38,836 bases of DNA from the NCBI RefSeq assembly GCF_000296405.1, contig NZ_JH815193.1, forward strand, positions 556,238 through 595,073. Reading direction: 5' to 3'. Below are positions 17,486-25,894 of the stretch, piece after piece (position 1 is the stretch's first letter; the number at the start of each line of letters is the position of its first letter). Below the pieces are notes generated by a model. It was not told the DNA's origin and did no database searches. It worked only from the letters and a program-made list of their open reading frames with translations. The stretch comes from Corynebacterium otitidis ATCC 51513. Lineage in GTDB: Bacteria; Actinomycetota; Actinomycetes; Mycobacteriales; Mycobacteriaceae. The translations under genes were made by a program, and so were the position numbers.

Positions 17486-17812
17486 ATGGCTAGCGAGGAC
17501 ACCACCAACGGCGAGCCCGGCGGCGGGCAGCAGCGGCCGTTCTACCAGTCCGCGTGGTTCTGGCTCTTCGCCATCGCCGTCGTCGCCGTCGTCGTGGTCG
17601 CGTTCTTCAACCCGGGGCGTCACGGCGGCAGCCCGGTCGACCCCGGCTCCTACCAGATCGAGAACGACCCCAACCAGCCGCCGGTGGGCGACCCGAACGA
17701 GCCCAACGAGCTGCCGGAGCAGACACCCGGCGACGACGAGACCGGCGAGGGCGGCATCCCCACCGGGGAGACCACCGTCACCGAGAGCCCCGTCCCGGAG
17801 AACGAGCCCTAA
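17486..17812 (+). CDS. Hypothetical single-pass membrane protein
   Basis: The 108-residue protein is not recognised by family. A hydrophilic N-terminus (1-22) is followed by one strongly hydrophobic helix (about 23-42) and an extracellular-type tail that is acidic and rich in Pro, Glu and Asn (PNEPNELPEQTPGDDE). The start has GGAAAGGAG 8 bases upstream, and a TAGGCT -10-like box lies about 70 bases before it. No catalytic motif is visible. Confidence 0.75.
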   Translation: MASEDTTNGEPGGGQQRPFYQSAWFWLFAIAVVAVVVVAFFNPGRHGGSPVDPGSYQIENDPNQPPVGDPNEPNELPEQTPGDDETGEGGIPTGETTVTESPVPENEP

Positions 17813-17927
17813 CCGGGCTAGAATCTCCGCTTGAAGCAGGCCCGCCCAGCCACCCGGCCCGGCGGCCGCGCCAGATGAAGAATCATTCCATCCATCGAAC
17901 CGAAACACCCGAGGAGCGCGTTTCCCG

Positions 17928-18263
17928 ATGAAAAGCCCGTCCACCCGCTCTCTGCTCTACTTCGTCTTCGTCGTGAGCATCCTCGCGGCGGTGGTGAGCC
18001 TCGCCGCGATCATCGCGTGGTTCTTCATGGCCACGACGAACCTCACGGTCATCATCGCCGCGCTCATCACCGGCATCGTCGGCGTTGCGATCGCCGCGTA
18101 CTTCGGCACCCTCATCAAGCGCGAGAAGGCCGCCGAGAAGGCCCAGGCCGGCGAGGACGACGGCGAGGAACGCACCCTGGATCCCACCTCCCAGGCCAGC
18201 ACCCCGGGCGCGCGCCCCGAGCGCGGCGGCGAGCACCGCGCCGAGGACCGGCCCGCCGAGTAG
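17928..18263 (+). CDS. Hypothetical two-helix membrane protein
   Basis: The 111-residue protein has two transmembrane helices (about 9-34 and 40-62) joined by a very short loop, then a Lys/Glu-rich cytoplasmic tail (66-111). No family is recognised. A TAGAAT box about 110 bp upstream could be its promoter. It faces pdxS end to end. Confidence 0.7.
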   Translation: MKSPSTRSLLYFVFVVSILAAVVSLAAIIAWFFMATTNLTVIIAALITGIVGVAIAAYFGTLIKREKAAEKAQAGEDDGEERTLDPTSQASTPGARPERGGEHRAEDRPAE

Positions 18264-18294
18264 GCCGGCCGCGCCGCCCGGAGGGACGGTTCTC

Positions 18295-19167
18295 TTACCA
18301 GCCGCGCTTCTCGAGGCGGTGCGGCTCGGGGATCTCGTCGACGTTGAGGCCGACCATCGCCTCGCCCAGCCCGCGGGAGACGTCCGCGATGACCGCCGGG
18401 TCGTCGTAGTGCTCCGTGGCGGTGACGATCGCGCGGGCGCGCTGCGCAGGGTTGCCCGACTTGAAGATGCCGGAGCCGACGAACACGCCCTCGGAGCCGA
18501 GCTGCATCATCATCGCCGCGTCCGCCGGGGTCGCGACCCCGCCCGCGGTGAAGAGCACGACCGGCAGGCGGCCGTCGGCCGCGACGCGGCGCACGAGCTC
18601 GAACGGCGCCTGGAGGTCCTTCGCCGCCGCGTAGAGCTCGTCGGTGGGCAGCGACTGCAGCCGGCGGATGCCGTCGCGGATGGCGCGCATGTGGGTCACC
18701 GCGTTGGAGACGTCGCCCGTGCCGGCCTCGCCCTTCGAGCGGATCATCTGGGCGCCCTCCGCGGTGCGGCGCAGCGCCTCACCCAGGTTCGTCGCGCCGC
18801 ACACGAACGGCACCTTAAACAGGGTCTTGTCGATGTGGTGGGCGTAGTCCGCGGGGCTTAAGACCTCGGACTCGTCGATGAAGTCGACGCCCAGGCTCTC
18901 GAGGACCTGCGCCTCGACGAAGTGGCCGATGCGGGCCTTGGCCATGACGGGGATGTCGACGGCCTTGATGATGCCCTCGATCATGTCGGGGTCCGACATG
19001 CGCGACACCCCGCCCTCGGCGCGGATGTCCGCGGGAACCCGCTCGAGCGCCATGACCGCGCTCGCGCCGGCCTCCTGGGCGATCTCGGCCTGCTCGGGGG
19101 TGACGACGTCCATGATCACGCCGCCGCGCAGCCGCTCCGCGAGGGTCCTTTCCTGGTTGCTGGCCAT
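18295..19167 (-). CDS. pdxS: Pyridoxal 5'-phosphate synthase subunit PdxS
   Basis: The 290-residue protein is the (beta-alpha)8 synthase subunit that makes PLP from ribose 5-phosphate, glyceraldehyde 3-phosphate and ammonia. The key lysines are seen as K77 (VMAKARIGH, pentose Schiff base) and K145 (RSKGEAGTG, the second Schiff base). The length is normal. AAGGAG lies 13 bases before the ATG. PdxS normally works with the glutaminase PdxT, usually encoded next door; here no pdxT is present on either side, so the ammonia donor must be encoded elsewhere or be free ammonia. Confidence 0.97.
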   Translation of the reverse strand: MASNQERTLAERLRGGVIMDVVTPEQAEIAQEAGASAVMALERVPADIRAEGGVSRMSDPDMIEGIIKAVDIPVMAKARIGHFVEAQVLESLGVDFIDESEVLSPADYAHHIDKTLFKVPFVCGATNLGEALRRTAEGAQMIRSKGEAGTGDVSNAVTHMRAIRDGIRRLQSLPTDELYAAAKDLQAPFELVRRVAADGRLPVVLFTAGGVATPADAAMMMQLGSEGVFVGSGIFKSGNPAQRARAIVTATEHYDDPAVIADVSRGLGEAMVGLNVDEIPEPHRLEKRGW

Positions 19168-19427
19168 CTGTCGATTCTCCTTATGACGAACTTGTCCTAC
19201 GCGTTGCCGCGCCCGGGGCCGTCCCCGGCACAGGGGCGGGCGCCGCGGCGCCGGGACTAATAGGTCGCCCCGGGCGCGATTCCTGCCCGGCCCATACTAA
19301 CCTGTCTACTCCCTCCGATCCGCCGCGCGACCGTGATTCATCTCGCATTGAACGCGTGGCGCGGCGGGCGCCTCCCCGGGGAAAAGAGCCGAAGCTGCGG
19401 CGCCGCCGGCGGCGGGAGCGGAAACGG

Positions 19428-20324
19428 TTAGCTGTCGCTGTCGTCGTCGGACAGGTCGACCTCGACGCCCTTGAGCGAGCCGAGCTGCTCGTCGACGAGC
19501 TCGTCCAGGTCGTCCGCGGAGCCGGCGACCGCCGCCGCGGCGACGAATCCCTCCCCGAACGTCACCGAGGAGTGCAGCCCGCGGTCGTTGGACCAGCCCC
19601 ACTTCGAGCCCACCGCGCCCTTGATGCGGGCGGTGCCGAAGTCCTGGATGTAGCCGTCGGCGGCCTCCTCGTCGGCGGCGGCCATCGCCAAGAGGATGGG
19701 ATGCGTCGGGTCGTCGGCCAGCAGCTCGGCGACGAAGCGCACGACGTCGAAGCTCGAGGTCACCGACTCGCCCCACGTCTCCCCCGCCACGGTGCTCACC
19801 AGCCCGTACTTCCGCGCCGTCTGGGAGATCGACTCCGGGTACTTGTCGTAGAGCTCGGTGGCGATGGCGTCGTCGGAGGCGACGATCATCTCCAGGGCGT
19901 CGTACTTCTCCGCGACGGTGCCGTTGGCGAGCACGTAGTCCGCGAGGTAGAGCTTCCCGATGCTCAGCGCGGGGCGCGGCAAGTACTCCGTGGCGCTGCC
20001 CGTGTGCTCCCCGGTGCGCAGGTCGAGGTAGGTGACCTGGGAACCCGTCGGGGTACTAATGAACGACTCGATGGCGTCGTTTTCGTCGGCGAGGCTCCAC
20101 GACGGCCGCTCGAGGCGGTTGGTGGGCGCGTCCTCGTCGAGCTGGCGGGTCGCCGCGTTGCCCGCGGCCGCCTCCGGCTCCCCGTCGTCGAGGTTCGCCG
20201 CCGCAGCGCCGAGCGCGAGCGCCCCGATCACCGCCGCCGCGGCGGGCGCGACGACGAGCGCGACCGGCGCGCCCCGCCCGGTGGCGACCCGAACCGTGCT
20301 GCGCCTGCGCCTTCTTCGTGCCAT
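19428..20324 (-). CDS. Membrane-anchored serine hydrolase with a class A beta-lactamase-like fold
   Basis: The 298-residue protein has a basic N-terminus and one hydrophobic segment (about 20-43), so it is anchored or secreted. The soluble domain carries the penicillin-recognising landmarks in relaxed form: SIGK (121-124, SxxK), SDD (150-152 in place of SDN) and KWG (241-243 in place of KTG). Class A beta-lactamase-like proteins of unknown substrate are common in corynebacteria. The Thr-to-Trp change in the third box would crowd the oxyanion region, so beta-lactam hydrolysis is doubtful. An acidic tail (283-298) ends the protein. It lies downstream of the FKBP gene beyond a strong terminator, so it is probably transcribed alone. 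Confidence 0.75.
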   Translation of the reverse strand: MARRRRRRSTVRVATGRGAPVALVVAPAAAAVIGALALGAAAANLDDGEPEAAAGNAATRQLDEDAPTNRLERPSWSLADENDAIESFISTPTGSQVTYLDLRTGEHTGSATEYLPRPALSIGKLYLADYVLANGTVAEKYDALEMIVASDDAIATELYDKYPESISQTARKYGLVSTVAGETWGESVTSSFDVVRFVAELLADDPTHPILLAMAAADEEAADGYIQDFGTARIKGAVGSKWGWSNDRGLHSSVTFGEGFVAAAAVAGSADDLDELVDEQLGSLKGVEVDLSDDDSDS

Positions 20325-20396
20325 GGGGGAAGATAGTAGCCGCGCCTGGCCTGGGGTCTCGACCGGGGCGGCGCCGGCGGTGGCGGGGCGGGCATG

Positions 20397-20436
20397 AAAA
20401 GGCGCCCCGACCCCACGGCTGGGGGTCGGGGCGCCT
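20397..20436 (-). terminator. Rho-independent terminator of the FKBP gene
   Basis: A perfect 14-bp stem (20401-20414 with 20422-20435) around a short loop is followed by TTTT on the minus strand. It lies 19 bp after the FKBP stop codon. Confidence 0.9.
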
Positions 20437-20454
20437 GAAAGCCCGGCGTCGCCG

Positions 20455-20820
20455 CTACTTCACGGCGAGCAGGTCGATGATGAAGACGAGCGTGCGCCCG
20501 GCGAGCGGGTGGCCGCCGCCCACGGGGCCGTAGGCCTTCTCCGGGGGGCAGATGATGCGCCGGCGGCCGCCCTCGCGCATCCCCGGGATGCCCTCCTGCC
20601 ACCCGGCGATGAGCCGGTCGAGGGAGAACTCGATGGACTGCTTGCGGTCCCAGGAGGAGTCGAACTCCGCGCCGGTCTCGTAGTCGACGCCCACGTAGTG
20701 CACCTCGAGGGTGCTCTCGGGCTTCGCCTCCGCGCCGTCGCCGATCTCCAGGTCGTCGACGACGAGCCCGGTGGGGGCAGGTTGGTCGGGGATCTCCACG
20801 CTCGGCTTCTCGAGGGGCAT
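20455..20820 (-). CDS. FKBP-type peptidyl-prolyl cis-trans isomerase
   Basis: The 121-residue cytoplasmic protein (no signal peptide) has one FKBP domain: VHYVGVDYETGAEFDSSWDR, then FSLDRLIAGWQEGIPGMREGGRRRIICPPEKAYG and VFIIDLLAVK. The Tyr, Phe-Asp, Trp and Tyr residues of the active pocket are present. It catalyses proline isomerisation in protein folding. It sits 238 bp downstream of gltA and probably has its own promoter (TAGTGT, 20993-20998). Confidence 0.95.
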   Translation of the reverse strand: MPLEKPSVEIPDQPAPTGLVVDDLEIGDGAEAKPESTLEVHYVGVDYETGAEFDSSWDRKQSIEFSLDRLIAGWQEGIPGMREGGRRRIICPPEKAYGPVGGGHPLAGRTLVFIIDLLAVK

Positions 20821-20940
20821 CGGTGCTCCTGTTCTCTCGACTGCAAGTCCTCGGACGGGGCCGCCCGCGCCGCGACACGGGGATCACTCCCCGCGGGGCC
20901 GCGGGGGATGGCGACGAGCGGCGGCGGCGCACAGCAGTTC

Positions 20941-20967
20941 GGCGGGGAGCGCCCGATGCTCCCCGCC
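20941..20967 (-). promoter_or_regulatory. Stem-loop in the gltA-FKBP intergenic region
   Basis: A perfect 10-bp stem, GGCGGGGAGC (20941-20950) with GCTCCCCGCC (20958-20967), lies in the FKBP leader or the gltA 3' region. There is no T-tract. It could be a readthrough terminator for gltA or a leader structure for FKBP. Confidence 0.45.
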
Positions 20968-20992
20968 GCGCCGCGATGTTGAAGCAGTGCTG

Positions 20993-20998
20993 ACACTA
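20993..20998 (-). promoter_or_regulatory. Candidate -10 box of the FKBP gene
   Basis: TAGTGT on the minus strand, about 170 bp upstream of the FKBP start, lies in a short AT-richer patch between the two genes. Confidence 0.35.
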
Positions 20999-21058
20999 CC
21001 CCTCGCCCGCCATGGAACGCACGTCGACGCGCGCCCAGGCGGGGCCGAAAGCGGCCTG

Positions 21059-22351
21059 TTAGCGCTTGGAAATGTCGATGAACTCGCGCTGCTTGGCGCC
21101 GGTGTAGATCTGCCGGGGCCGGTTGATCTTCGTGTTCTCCGCGAGCTGCTCGCGGTAGTGCGCGATCCAACCGGGCAGCCGGCCGATCGCGAAGAGGACG
21201 GTGAAGAAGTCCGTCGGGAAGCCCATCGCCCGGTAGATGAGGCCGGTGTAGAAGTCGACGTTCGGGTAGAGGCGGCGCTCGATGAAGTAGTCGTCGTTGA
21301 GCGCGATCTCCTCGAGGTTGAGCGCCAAGTCGAGGAGGTGGTCGCCGCCGAGGTGCTCGAGGACCTCGTGGGCGGTGACCTTGACGATCGCGGCGCGCGG
21401 GTCGTAGTTCTTGTAGACCCGGTGGCCGAAGCCCATGAGCCGGACGCCCTTTTCCTTGTTCTTCACGCGGTTCATGAAGTTGGTGGCGTCCCCGCCGTCG
21501 GCGTGGATCTCCTCGAGCATCTCGAGGACGGCCTGGTTCGCGCCGCCGTGCAGCGGGCCGGAGAGCGCGTTGATGCCGCCCGCGATGGAGACGAACATGT
21601 TCGCCTGCGCGGAGCCGATCATGCGCACCGTCGACGTCGAGCAGTTCTGCTCGTGGTCGGCGTGGAGGATGAAGAGCCGCTCGAGCGCCCGGGAGAGCAC
21701 CGGATCGAGGTCGTAGGGCTCGGTCGGGTAGCCGAACATCATCCGCAGGAAGTTCTCGGTCGTGCTCAGCGAGTTGTCCGGGTACATATACGGCGCGCCC
21801 TTCGCGGCCCGGTGCGCGTAGGCCGCGAGCATGGGTACCTTCGCGAGCAGCCGCACCGTCGCCTTGTCGAGCTGCGCCTCGTCGAGCGGGTCGAGCTGGT
21901 CCTGGTAGTAGCTCGAGAGGATGTTCACCGAGGAGGCGAGCACCGACATGGGGTGCGCGTTGCGGGGGAAGACGTTGAACTGCGCCTTGAAGTCCTCGTC
22001 GAGGAGGGTGTGGTGGTTGATCCGCGAGTTGAAGTCCTCGAGCTGCTCGGTAGTGGGCAGCTCCCCGTAGATGAGGAGGTAGGCGACCTCGTTGAACGTC
22101 GCGCCCGTCGCGAGGTCGGCGATGTCGTAGCCGCGGTAGCGCAGGATGCCGTTCTCGCCGTCGATGTAGGTGATCTGCGACTCGGTGGATCCGGTGCTCA
22201 CGTAGCCGGGGTCGAAGGTGACGTAGCCGGTCTCCTGGAGCAGCTTGCCGAGCTCGAGCCCGGAGTTGCCCTCGGTGGCCTCCTTGACGGGCAGCGCGTA
22301 TTCCCCGCCCGGGTAGTGAAGGACGGCCTTCTCGGAATTCCCAGTCGACAT
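21059..22351 (-). CDS. gltA: Citrate synthase
   Basis: The 430-residue enzyme condenses acetyl-CoA and oxaloacetate in the first step of the TCA cycle. Catalytic regions are present: HADHEQNCSTS with the first histidine, SGPLHGGANQAV, MGFGHRVYKNYDPR with the second histidine, and NVDFYTGL with the aspartate. ATG 22351 is chosen because GAAAGG lies upstream and the protein then starts as in other corynebacterial GltA (MSTGNSEK); upstream in-frame codons are in the leader. The gene is divergent from serC, as in Corynebacterium glutamicum. Confidence 0.97.
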   Translation of the reverse strand: MSTGNSEKAVLHYPGGEYALPVKEATEGNSGLELGKLLQETGYVTFDPGYVSTGSTESQITYIDGENGILRYRGYDIADLATGATFNEVAYLLIYGELPTTEQLEDFNSRINHHTLLDEDFKAQFNVFPRNAHPMSVLASSVNILSSYYQDQLDPLDEAQLDKATVRLLAKVPMLAAYAHRAAKGAPYMYPDNSLSTTENFLRMMFGYPTEPYDLDPVLSRALERLFILHADHEQNCSTSTVRMIGSAQANMFVSIAGGINALSGPLHGGANQAVLEMLEEIHADGGDATNFMNRVKNKEKGVRLMGFGHRVYKNYDPRAAIVKVTAHEVLEHLGGDHLLDLALNLEEIALNDDYFIERRLYPNVDFYTGLIYRAMGFPTDFFTVLFAIGRLPGWIAHYREQLAENTKINRPRQIYTGAKQREFIDISKR

Positions 22352-22477
22352 GATTCGCCTTTCTTCCACTGTGTTGTCCATTAAGACGGGTGATCGCCCG
22401 CGGCGTCGCCCGCGCGGCAGGGGCCGGGCTCGGGCCCTCGCGGCGGTCGCGTCGTCGCCCGGGGCGGCGTTGAGCAC

Positions 22478-22483
22478 AGCATA
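22478..22483 (-). promoter_or_regulatory. gltA -10 box
   Basis: On the minus strand TGCTATGCT gives an extended -10 (TGn plus TATGCT), the best promoter match in the gltA-serC gap. It predicts a leader of about 120 bases before the gltA ATG. Confidence 0.55.
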
Positions 22484-22622
22484 GCAAACTGTGACCGCTA
22501 CAACACTGACGCCGAGGGTTCATACTAACGGGATTTCGGGCCGCCGCGAAACGCGGAAACATCTTTTGCCCGCCCAGTGATCTACGCCTCGACCACGCGG
22601 CCTCGCGGGGCGCGCAGCGCGC

Positions 22623-22628
22623 TAGGCT
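22623..22628 (+). promoter_or_regulatory. serC -10 box (leaderless)
   Basis: TAGGCT, six bases, then the serC ATG at 22635. The transcript should start on the A of the start codon. No Shine-Dalgarno sequence is present. Confidence 0.6.
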
Positions 22629-22634
22629 TGGGTC

Positions 22635-23768
22635 ATGACTTCGTTCACCCTGCCCGCCGACCTCCTGCCCGCCGACGTCCGCTTCGGCGCCGGCCCGTCC
22701 AAGGTCCGCCCGGCGCAGCTCGCCGCGATCGAGCGCGCCGGCCGCGACGTTATCGGCACCTCCCACCGCAAGGACGGGGTCAAGGGCCTCGTCGGGCGGG
22801 TGCGCGAGGGCCTTTCCGAGCTATTCTCCCTGCCCGAGGGCTACGAGATCGTCCTCTCCCTCGGCGGGGCGACCGCGTTCTGGGACACGGCGTCCTTCTC
22901 GCTTATCGAGCGGCGCGCCACGCACCTCGCGTTCGGGGAGTTCTCCGAGAAGTTCGCCACCGTGACGACGAAGGCCCCCTGGCTCGAGGATCCGGCGATT
23001 ATCCGCGCCGAGCCGGGCTCCGCCCCGGAGATCGGCCACGAGCCCGGCACCGACGCCGTGGCCTATCCCCACAACGAGACCTCGACCGGCGCGGCGCTCG
23101 AACCGACCCGCCCCGCCACCGCCGGCGGCGGCGCGGACCCGCTCGTCCTCGTCGACGCGACCTCCGGCGCCGGCGGGCTGCCCGTCGACGTCTCCCAGAC
23201 CGATGCCTATTACTTCTCCCCGCAGAAGTGCTTCGGCTCCGACGGGGGCCTGTGGCTCGCGGCTCTCAGCCCCGCCGCCCTCGAGCGCGCCGAGCGGCTC
23301 GAGGCGGAGCGCTTCGTGCCCGCGTTCTTGAGCCTCACCACGGCGATTAAGAACTCCCGGAAGAACCAGACCTACAACACCCCCGCGGTCGCCACGCTCG
23401 TCATGCTCGCCGAGCAGATCGACTGGATGCTTGGCGAGGGCGGGCTTAAGGCGATGGCCCGGCGCACCGCCGCCAACGCCGAGGCGCTCTACTCGTGGGC
23501 CGGTAAGCGCGAGCGCTTCACCCCCTTCGTCGCCGAGGAGCGCCACCGCTCCCGCGTGGTGGGCACCATCGACGTCGACGAGTCCCTCGACGCCGCCGCG
23601 ATCGCAAAGACGCTTCGGGCCAACGGGGTGCTCGACTGCGAGCCCTACCGCAAGCTCGGCCGCAACCAGCTGCGCGTCGGCCTCTTCCCCAACGTCGACG
23701 CCGCCGACGTGGAGAAGCTCACCGCGAGCATCGACGCGATCGTCGAGGCCGGCGTGGCCGACCGCTAG
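22635..23768 (+). CDS. serC: Phosphoserine aminotransferase
   Basis: The 377-residue PLP enzyme converts 3-phosphohydroxypyruvate and glutamate to phosphoserine, the second step of serine biosynthesis. It has the actinobacterial form: N-terminal RFGAGPSKVR, HNETSTG in the cofactor pocket, and the PLP lysine K198 in YFSPQKCFGSDGG. The C-terminal domain ends with LRVGLFPNVDAADVEKL. It is divergent from gltA and has a leaderless-type promoter. Confidence 0.96.
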   Translation: MTSFTLPADLLPADVRFGAGPSKVRPAQLAAIERAGRDVIGTSHRKDGVKGLVGRVREGLSELFSLPEGYEIVLSLGGATAFWDTASFSLIERRATHLAFGEFSEKFATVTTKAPWLEDPAIIRAEPGSAPEIGHEPGTDAVAYPHNETSTGAALEPTRPATAGGGADPLVLVDATSGAGGLPVDVSQTDAYYFSPQKCFGSDGGLWLAALSPAALERAERLEAERFVPAFLSLTTAIKNSRKNQTYNTPAVATLVMLAEQIDWMLGEGGLKAMARRTAANAEALYSWAGKRERFTPFVAEERHRSRVVGTIDVDESLDAAAIAKTLRANGVLDCEPYRKLGRNQLRVGLFPNVDAADVEKLTASIDAIVEAGVADR

Positions 23769-23862
23769 CGACACGCCGCGCCGCTAGAGTGGCGTGGGAT
23801 ACCGTGTGAGACGAAACCGGACGCGCGACCCGAGCGGAGAACCCGGGCGATGAGGAGGGCTG

Positions 23863-24861
23863 ATGCGCGAGCTTAAGCTGGTGGCCGACGAGTCGACCCG
23901 AACCTCGCTGGTGTTGAGCGCCGCCGAGAGCGAGGAGGGCGCCGACGACGAGCAGTTCTTCCTCGAGCTCACCGACGAGGCGCTCTCCCTGCTCGCGCCG
24001 CTCGTCGCCGGCCGCCCCGAGGCGAAGGCCCCCGAAGCCGAGGGCGAGAACCAGGACGAGCGCGAGGAGCGCCCGGAGCCGGAGCCCGCCCCCGAGCCGG
24101 CGCGCCCCAACCCCACCACGGGGCTCTCCTCGGCGCGCCAGCCCCGCGCCGCGGCGCCGCTGAGCCTGCGCCCCCGCGAGATCCAGGAGCGGGTGCGCGG
24201 CGGCGCGACCGTCGAGGAGCTCGCCGAGGAGATGGGGGTGAGCACCCAGCGGCTCGAGGGGTTCGCCCACCCGGTGCTCCTCGAGCGGGCCCGCGTCGCG
24301 GAGCTCGGGAAGAAGGCCCACCCCGTGCGCGAGGAGGGCCCCACCCGCCACACCCTCTGGGAGGTCCTCGCCCAGGCCTTCGCGGCCCGCGGCCTCGACC
24401 TCTCGGAAAGCTCCTGGGACGCGTTCCGCGAGCCGGGCGGCTCGTGGGTGCTCGCCGTGACGTGGCGCTCCGGGGTGAGCCGCACGACCGGCGAGTGGTG
24501 GCTGCGCGACCACCTCTCCAGCGACGCGACCGCCGAGCCGCGCAACTCCGTCGCCGCAGACATCGTCGACCCCGACTTCCAGCAGCCGGTGCGCAGCCTC
24601 ACCCCGATCGGGCGGGGCCGGCGCGGCGAGCAGGACCTCGAGGACACGCGCGACGACCTCGAGCCGGTGCCCGACGACGCCGCCGAGGACGCCGGCGACT
24701 CCGACGAGTCGCCGCGGGAGGCCGAGGGCGAGGACTCCGGCTTCCTGCAGCACCCCGACGAGCGCAACCAGCCGCGCCGGCGACGCCGGAAGGCCACCAC
24801 CCCGCACTGGGAGGACGTGCTCCTCGGGGTGCGGGCCAACACGAAGCGACCCAAGAAGTAG
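23863..24861 (+). CDS. sepH: Septation protein SepH (DUF3071)
   Basis: The 332-residue protein has the DUF3071 N-terminus (MRELKLVADESTRTSLVL), an acidic Pro/Glu-rich linker (about 50-85), then a helix-turn-helix segment (LSLRPREIQERVRGGATVEELAEEMGVSTQRLEGFAHPV, about 102-140) and a Trp-containing subdomain (about 165-215). The C-terminal half is acidic and disordered. SepH binds FtsZ and promotes its assembly during cell division in actinobacteria. A TAGAGT box about 75 bases upstream is a likely promoter, and GAGGAGGG precedes the start. Confidence 0.92.
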   Translation: MRELKLVADESTRTSLVLSAAESEEGADDEQFFLELTDEALSLLAPLVAGRPEAKAPEAEGENQDEREERPEPEPAPEPARPNPTTGLSSARQPRAAAPLSLRPREIQERVRGGATVEELAEEMGVSTQRLEGFAHPVLLERARVAELGKKAHPVREEGPTRHTLWEVLAQAFAARGLDLSESSWDAFREPGGSWVLAVTWRSGVSRTTGEWWLRDHLSSDATAEPRNSVAADIVDPDFQQPVRSLTPIGRGRRGEQDLEDTRDDLEPVPDDAAEDAGDSDESPREAEGEDSGFLQHPDERNQPRRRRRKATTPHWEDVLLGVRANTKRPKK

Positions 24862-24912
24862 GGCCCGGAGCCGAGTGCGACCGGGCGAAGCCGAGACGAA
24901 GCCGATAGCGCC

Positions 24913-25845
24913 GTGACCCTCTTCCGCAGCAACGCCGACGACACCGACGGCCCCTCCTTGAGCGCCCCGGTGACCCTGTGGTTCGTCTCCACGCCGGACC
25001 CCGGCTCGGTGCTGCGCGCCGGCCCGCGGGCCGACCGCGGCTTCGCGCGCAAGTACCTGGCCCAGCTCAACCCGGCCTGGCCGGTCACCCCGATCGGGGT
25101 GTTCCCCCTGAACCGCTCGACGGCGGCCGCGGCCGGGGAGTTCTACATCGCCGGCTACCCCGACATCACCGTCGTGCAGACGGTCCTCCACGGGCTCAAG
25201 GAGATCTCCGGGGTCGATAAGCGGCTGCTCGAGTCCCGGCCCGCCGACCGGATCTTCGCGTTCGCCCGCGAGCCCGAGGCCGGCTACGGGGCGTTCGCCC
25301 ACTGGGCCGACGGGCGCCTCGAGCGGGCGTTCGCCGCGACGCGCACCGCGGTCTACGAGGACACCGGCGTGCCCGAGCCCTTCGAGGGGCCGTTCTGGGC
25401 CGGGGAGCACGGCGACGACGAGGGCGGCATCTCGCTGCCGTTTCGGCCCACCGACTTAGTCGACGCCGCGGAGAGCTCCTGGCTGGGAGCGGACACCTCG
25501 AGCGAGGGGGTGGACCTCGACATCGCGGCCTTCGCCGTCGACGGGCGCCGCGCGCCCCGGCTCGACGAGCGGCCGCTCGGCCGCGGCGCGACGTTCGAAG
25601 AGATGGCCGCCTCGGCGAACTCGGCGCTGGGGATCGGCGGGCACAACGCCGACTACGACGACTACGAGGAGGGCAACAGCCGCGTCATTCGCGCCGGCGA
25701 GGGCCAGCCCGATACCGGCGACGAGTTCGCCCGCCTCGCGGAGGCCGCAGGCGCCGCCGCCCGGCGCGTGGGCCGCGGCGCGTGGCGGCGCACGAAGACG
25801 CTCGCGGCTCGCCTGCGCGACCGGCTGCGCCACACCGACCGCTAG
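24913..25845 (+). CDS. DUF6928-type conserved protein
   Basis: The 310-residue protein starts at GTG 24913, 51 bp after sepH. It is conserved in corynebacteria and resembles DUF6928. The first two thirds form a compact soluble domain (LWFVSTPDPGSVL, then RKYLAQLNPAWPVTPIGVFPLNRS and a PFxGPFWAGEH stretch). A variable acidic region and a basic C-terminal helix (about 285-310, many Arg) follow. There is no signal peptide, transmembrane helix or known catalytic motif. Its position behind sepH suggests co-transcription; function unknown. Confidence 0.8.
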   Translation: MTLFRSNADDTDGPSLSAPVTLWFVSTPDPGSVLRAGPRADRGFARKYLAQLNPAWPVTPIGVFPLNRSTAAAAGEFYIAGYPDITVVQTVLHGLKEISGVDKRLLESRPADRIFAFAREPEAGYGAFAHWADGRLERAFAATRTAVYEDTGVPEPFEGPFWAGEHGDDEGGISLPFRPTDLVDAAESSWLGADTSSEGVDLDIAAFAVDGRRAPRLDERPLGRGATFEEMAASANSALGIGGHNADYDDYEEGNSRVIRAGEGQPDTGDEFARLAEAAGAAARRVGRGAWRRTKTLAARLRDRLRHTDR

Positions 25846-25866
25846 GGCCCCGCTCCCCCGGCGGCG

Positions 25867-25882
25867 CCCGGCCTGGGCCGGG
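25867..25882. terminator. Short hairpin between convergent genes
   Basis: CCCGGCC and GGCCGGG face each other with a two-base gap in the 49-bp space between two converging genes. It could stop transcription from both sides, but there is no T-tract. Confidence 0.3.
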
Positions 25883-25894
25883 GTCTGTCGTTCG

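Noticed and set aside
20460..22766. 768-codon minus-strand frame across the FKBP and gltA genes
   Set aside because: It is out of frame with both real genes, has no domain, and the genuine FKBP and citrate synthase frames explain the region fully.
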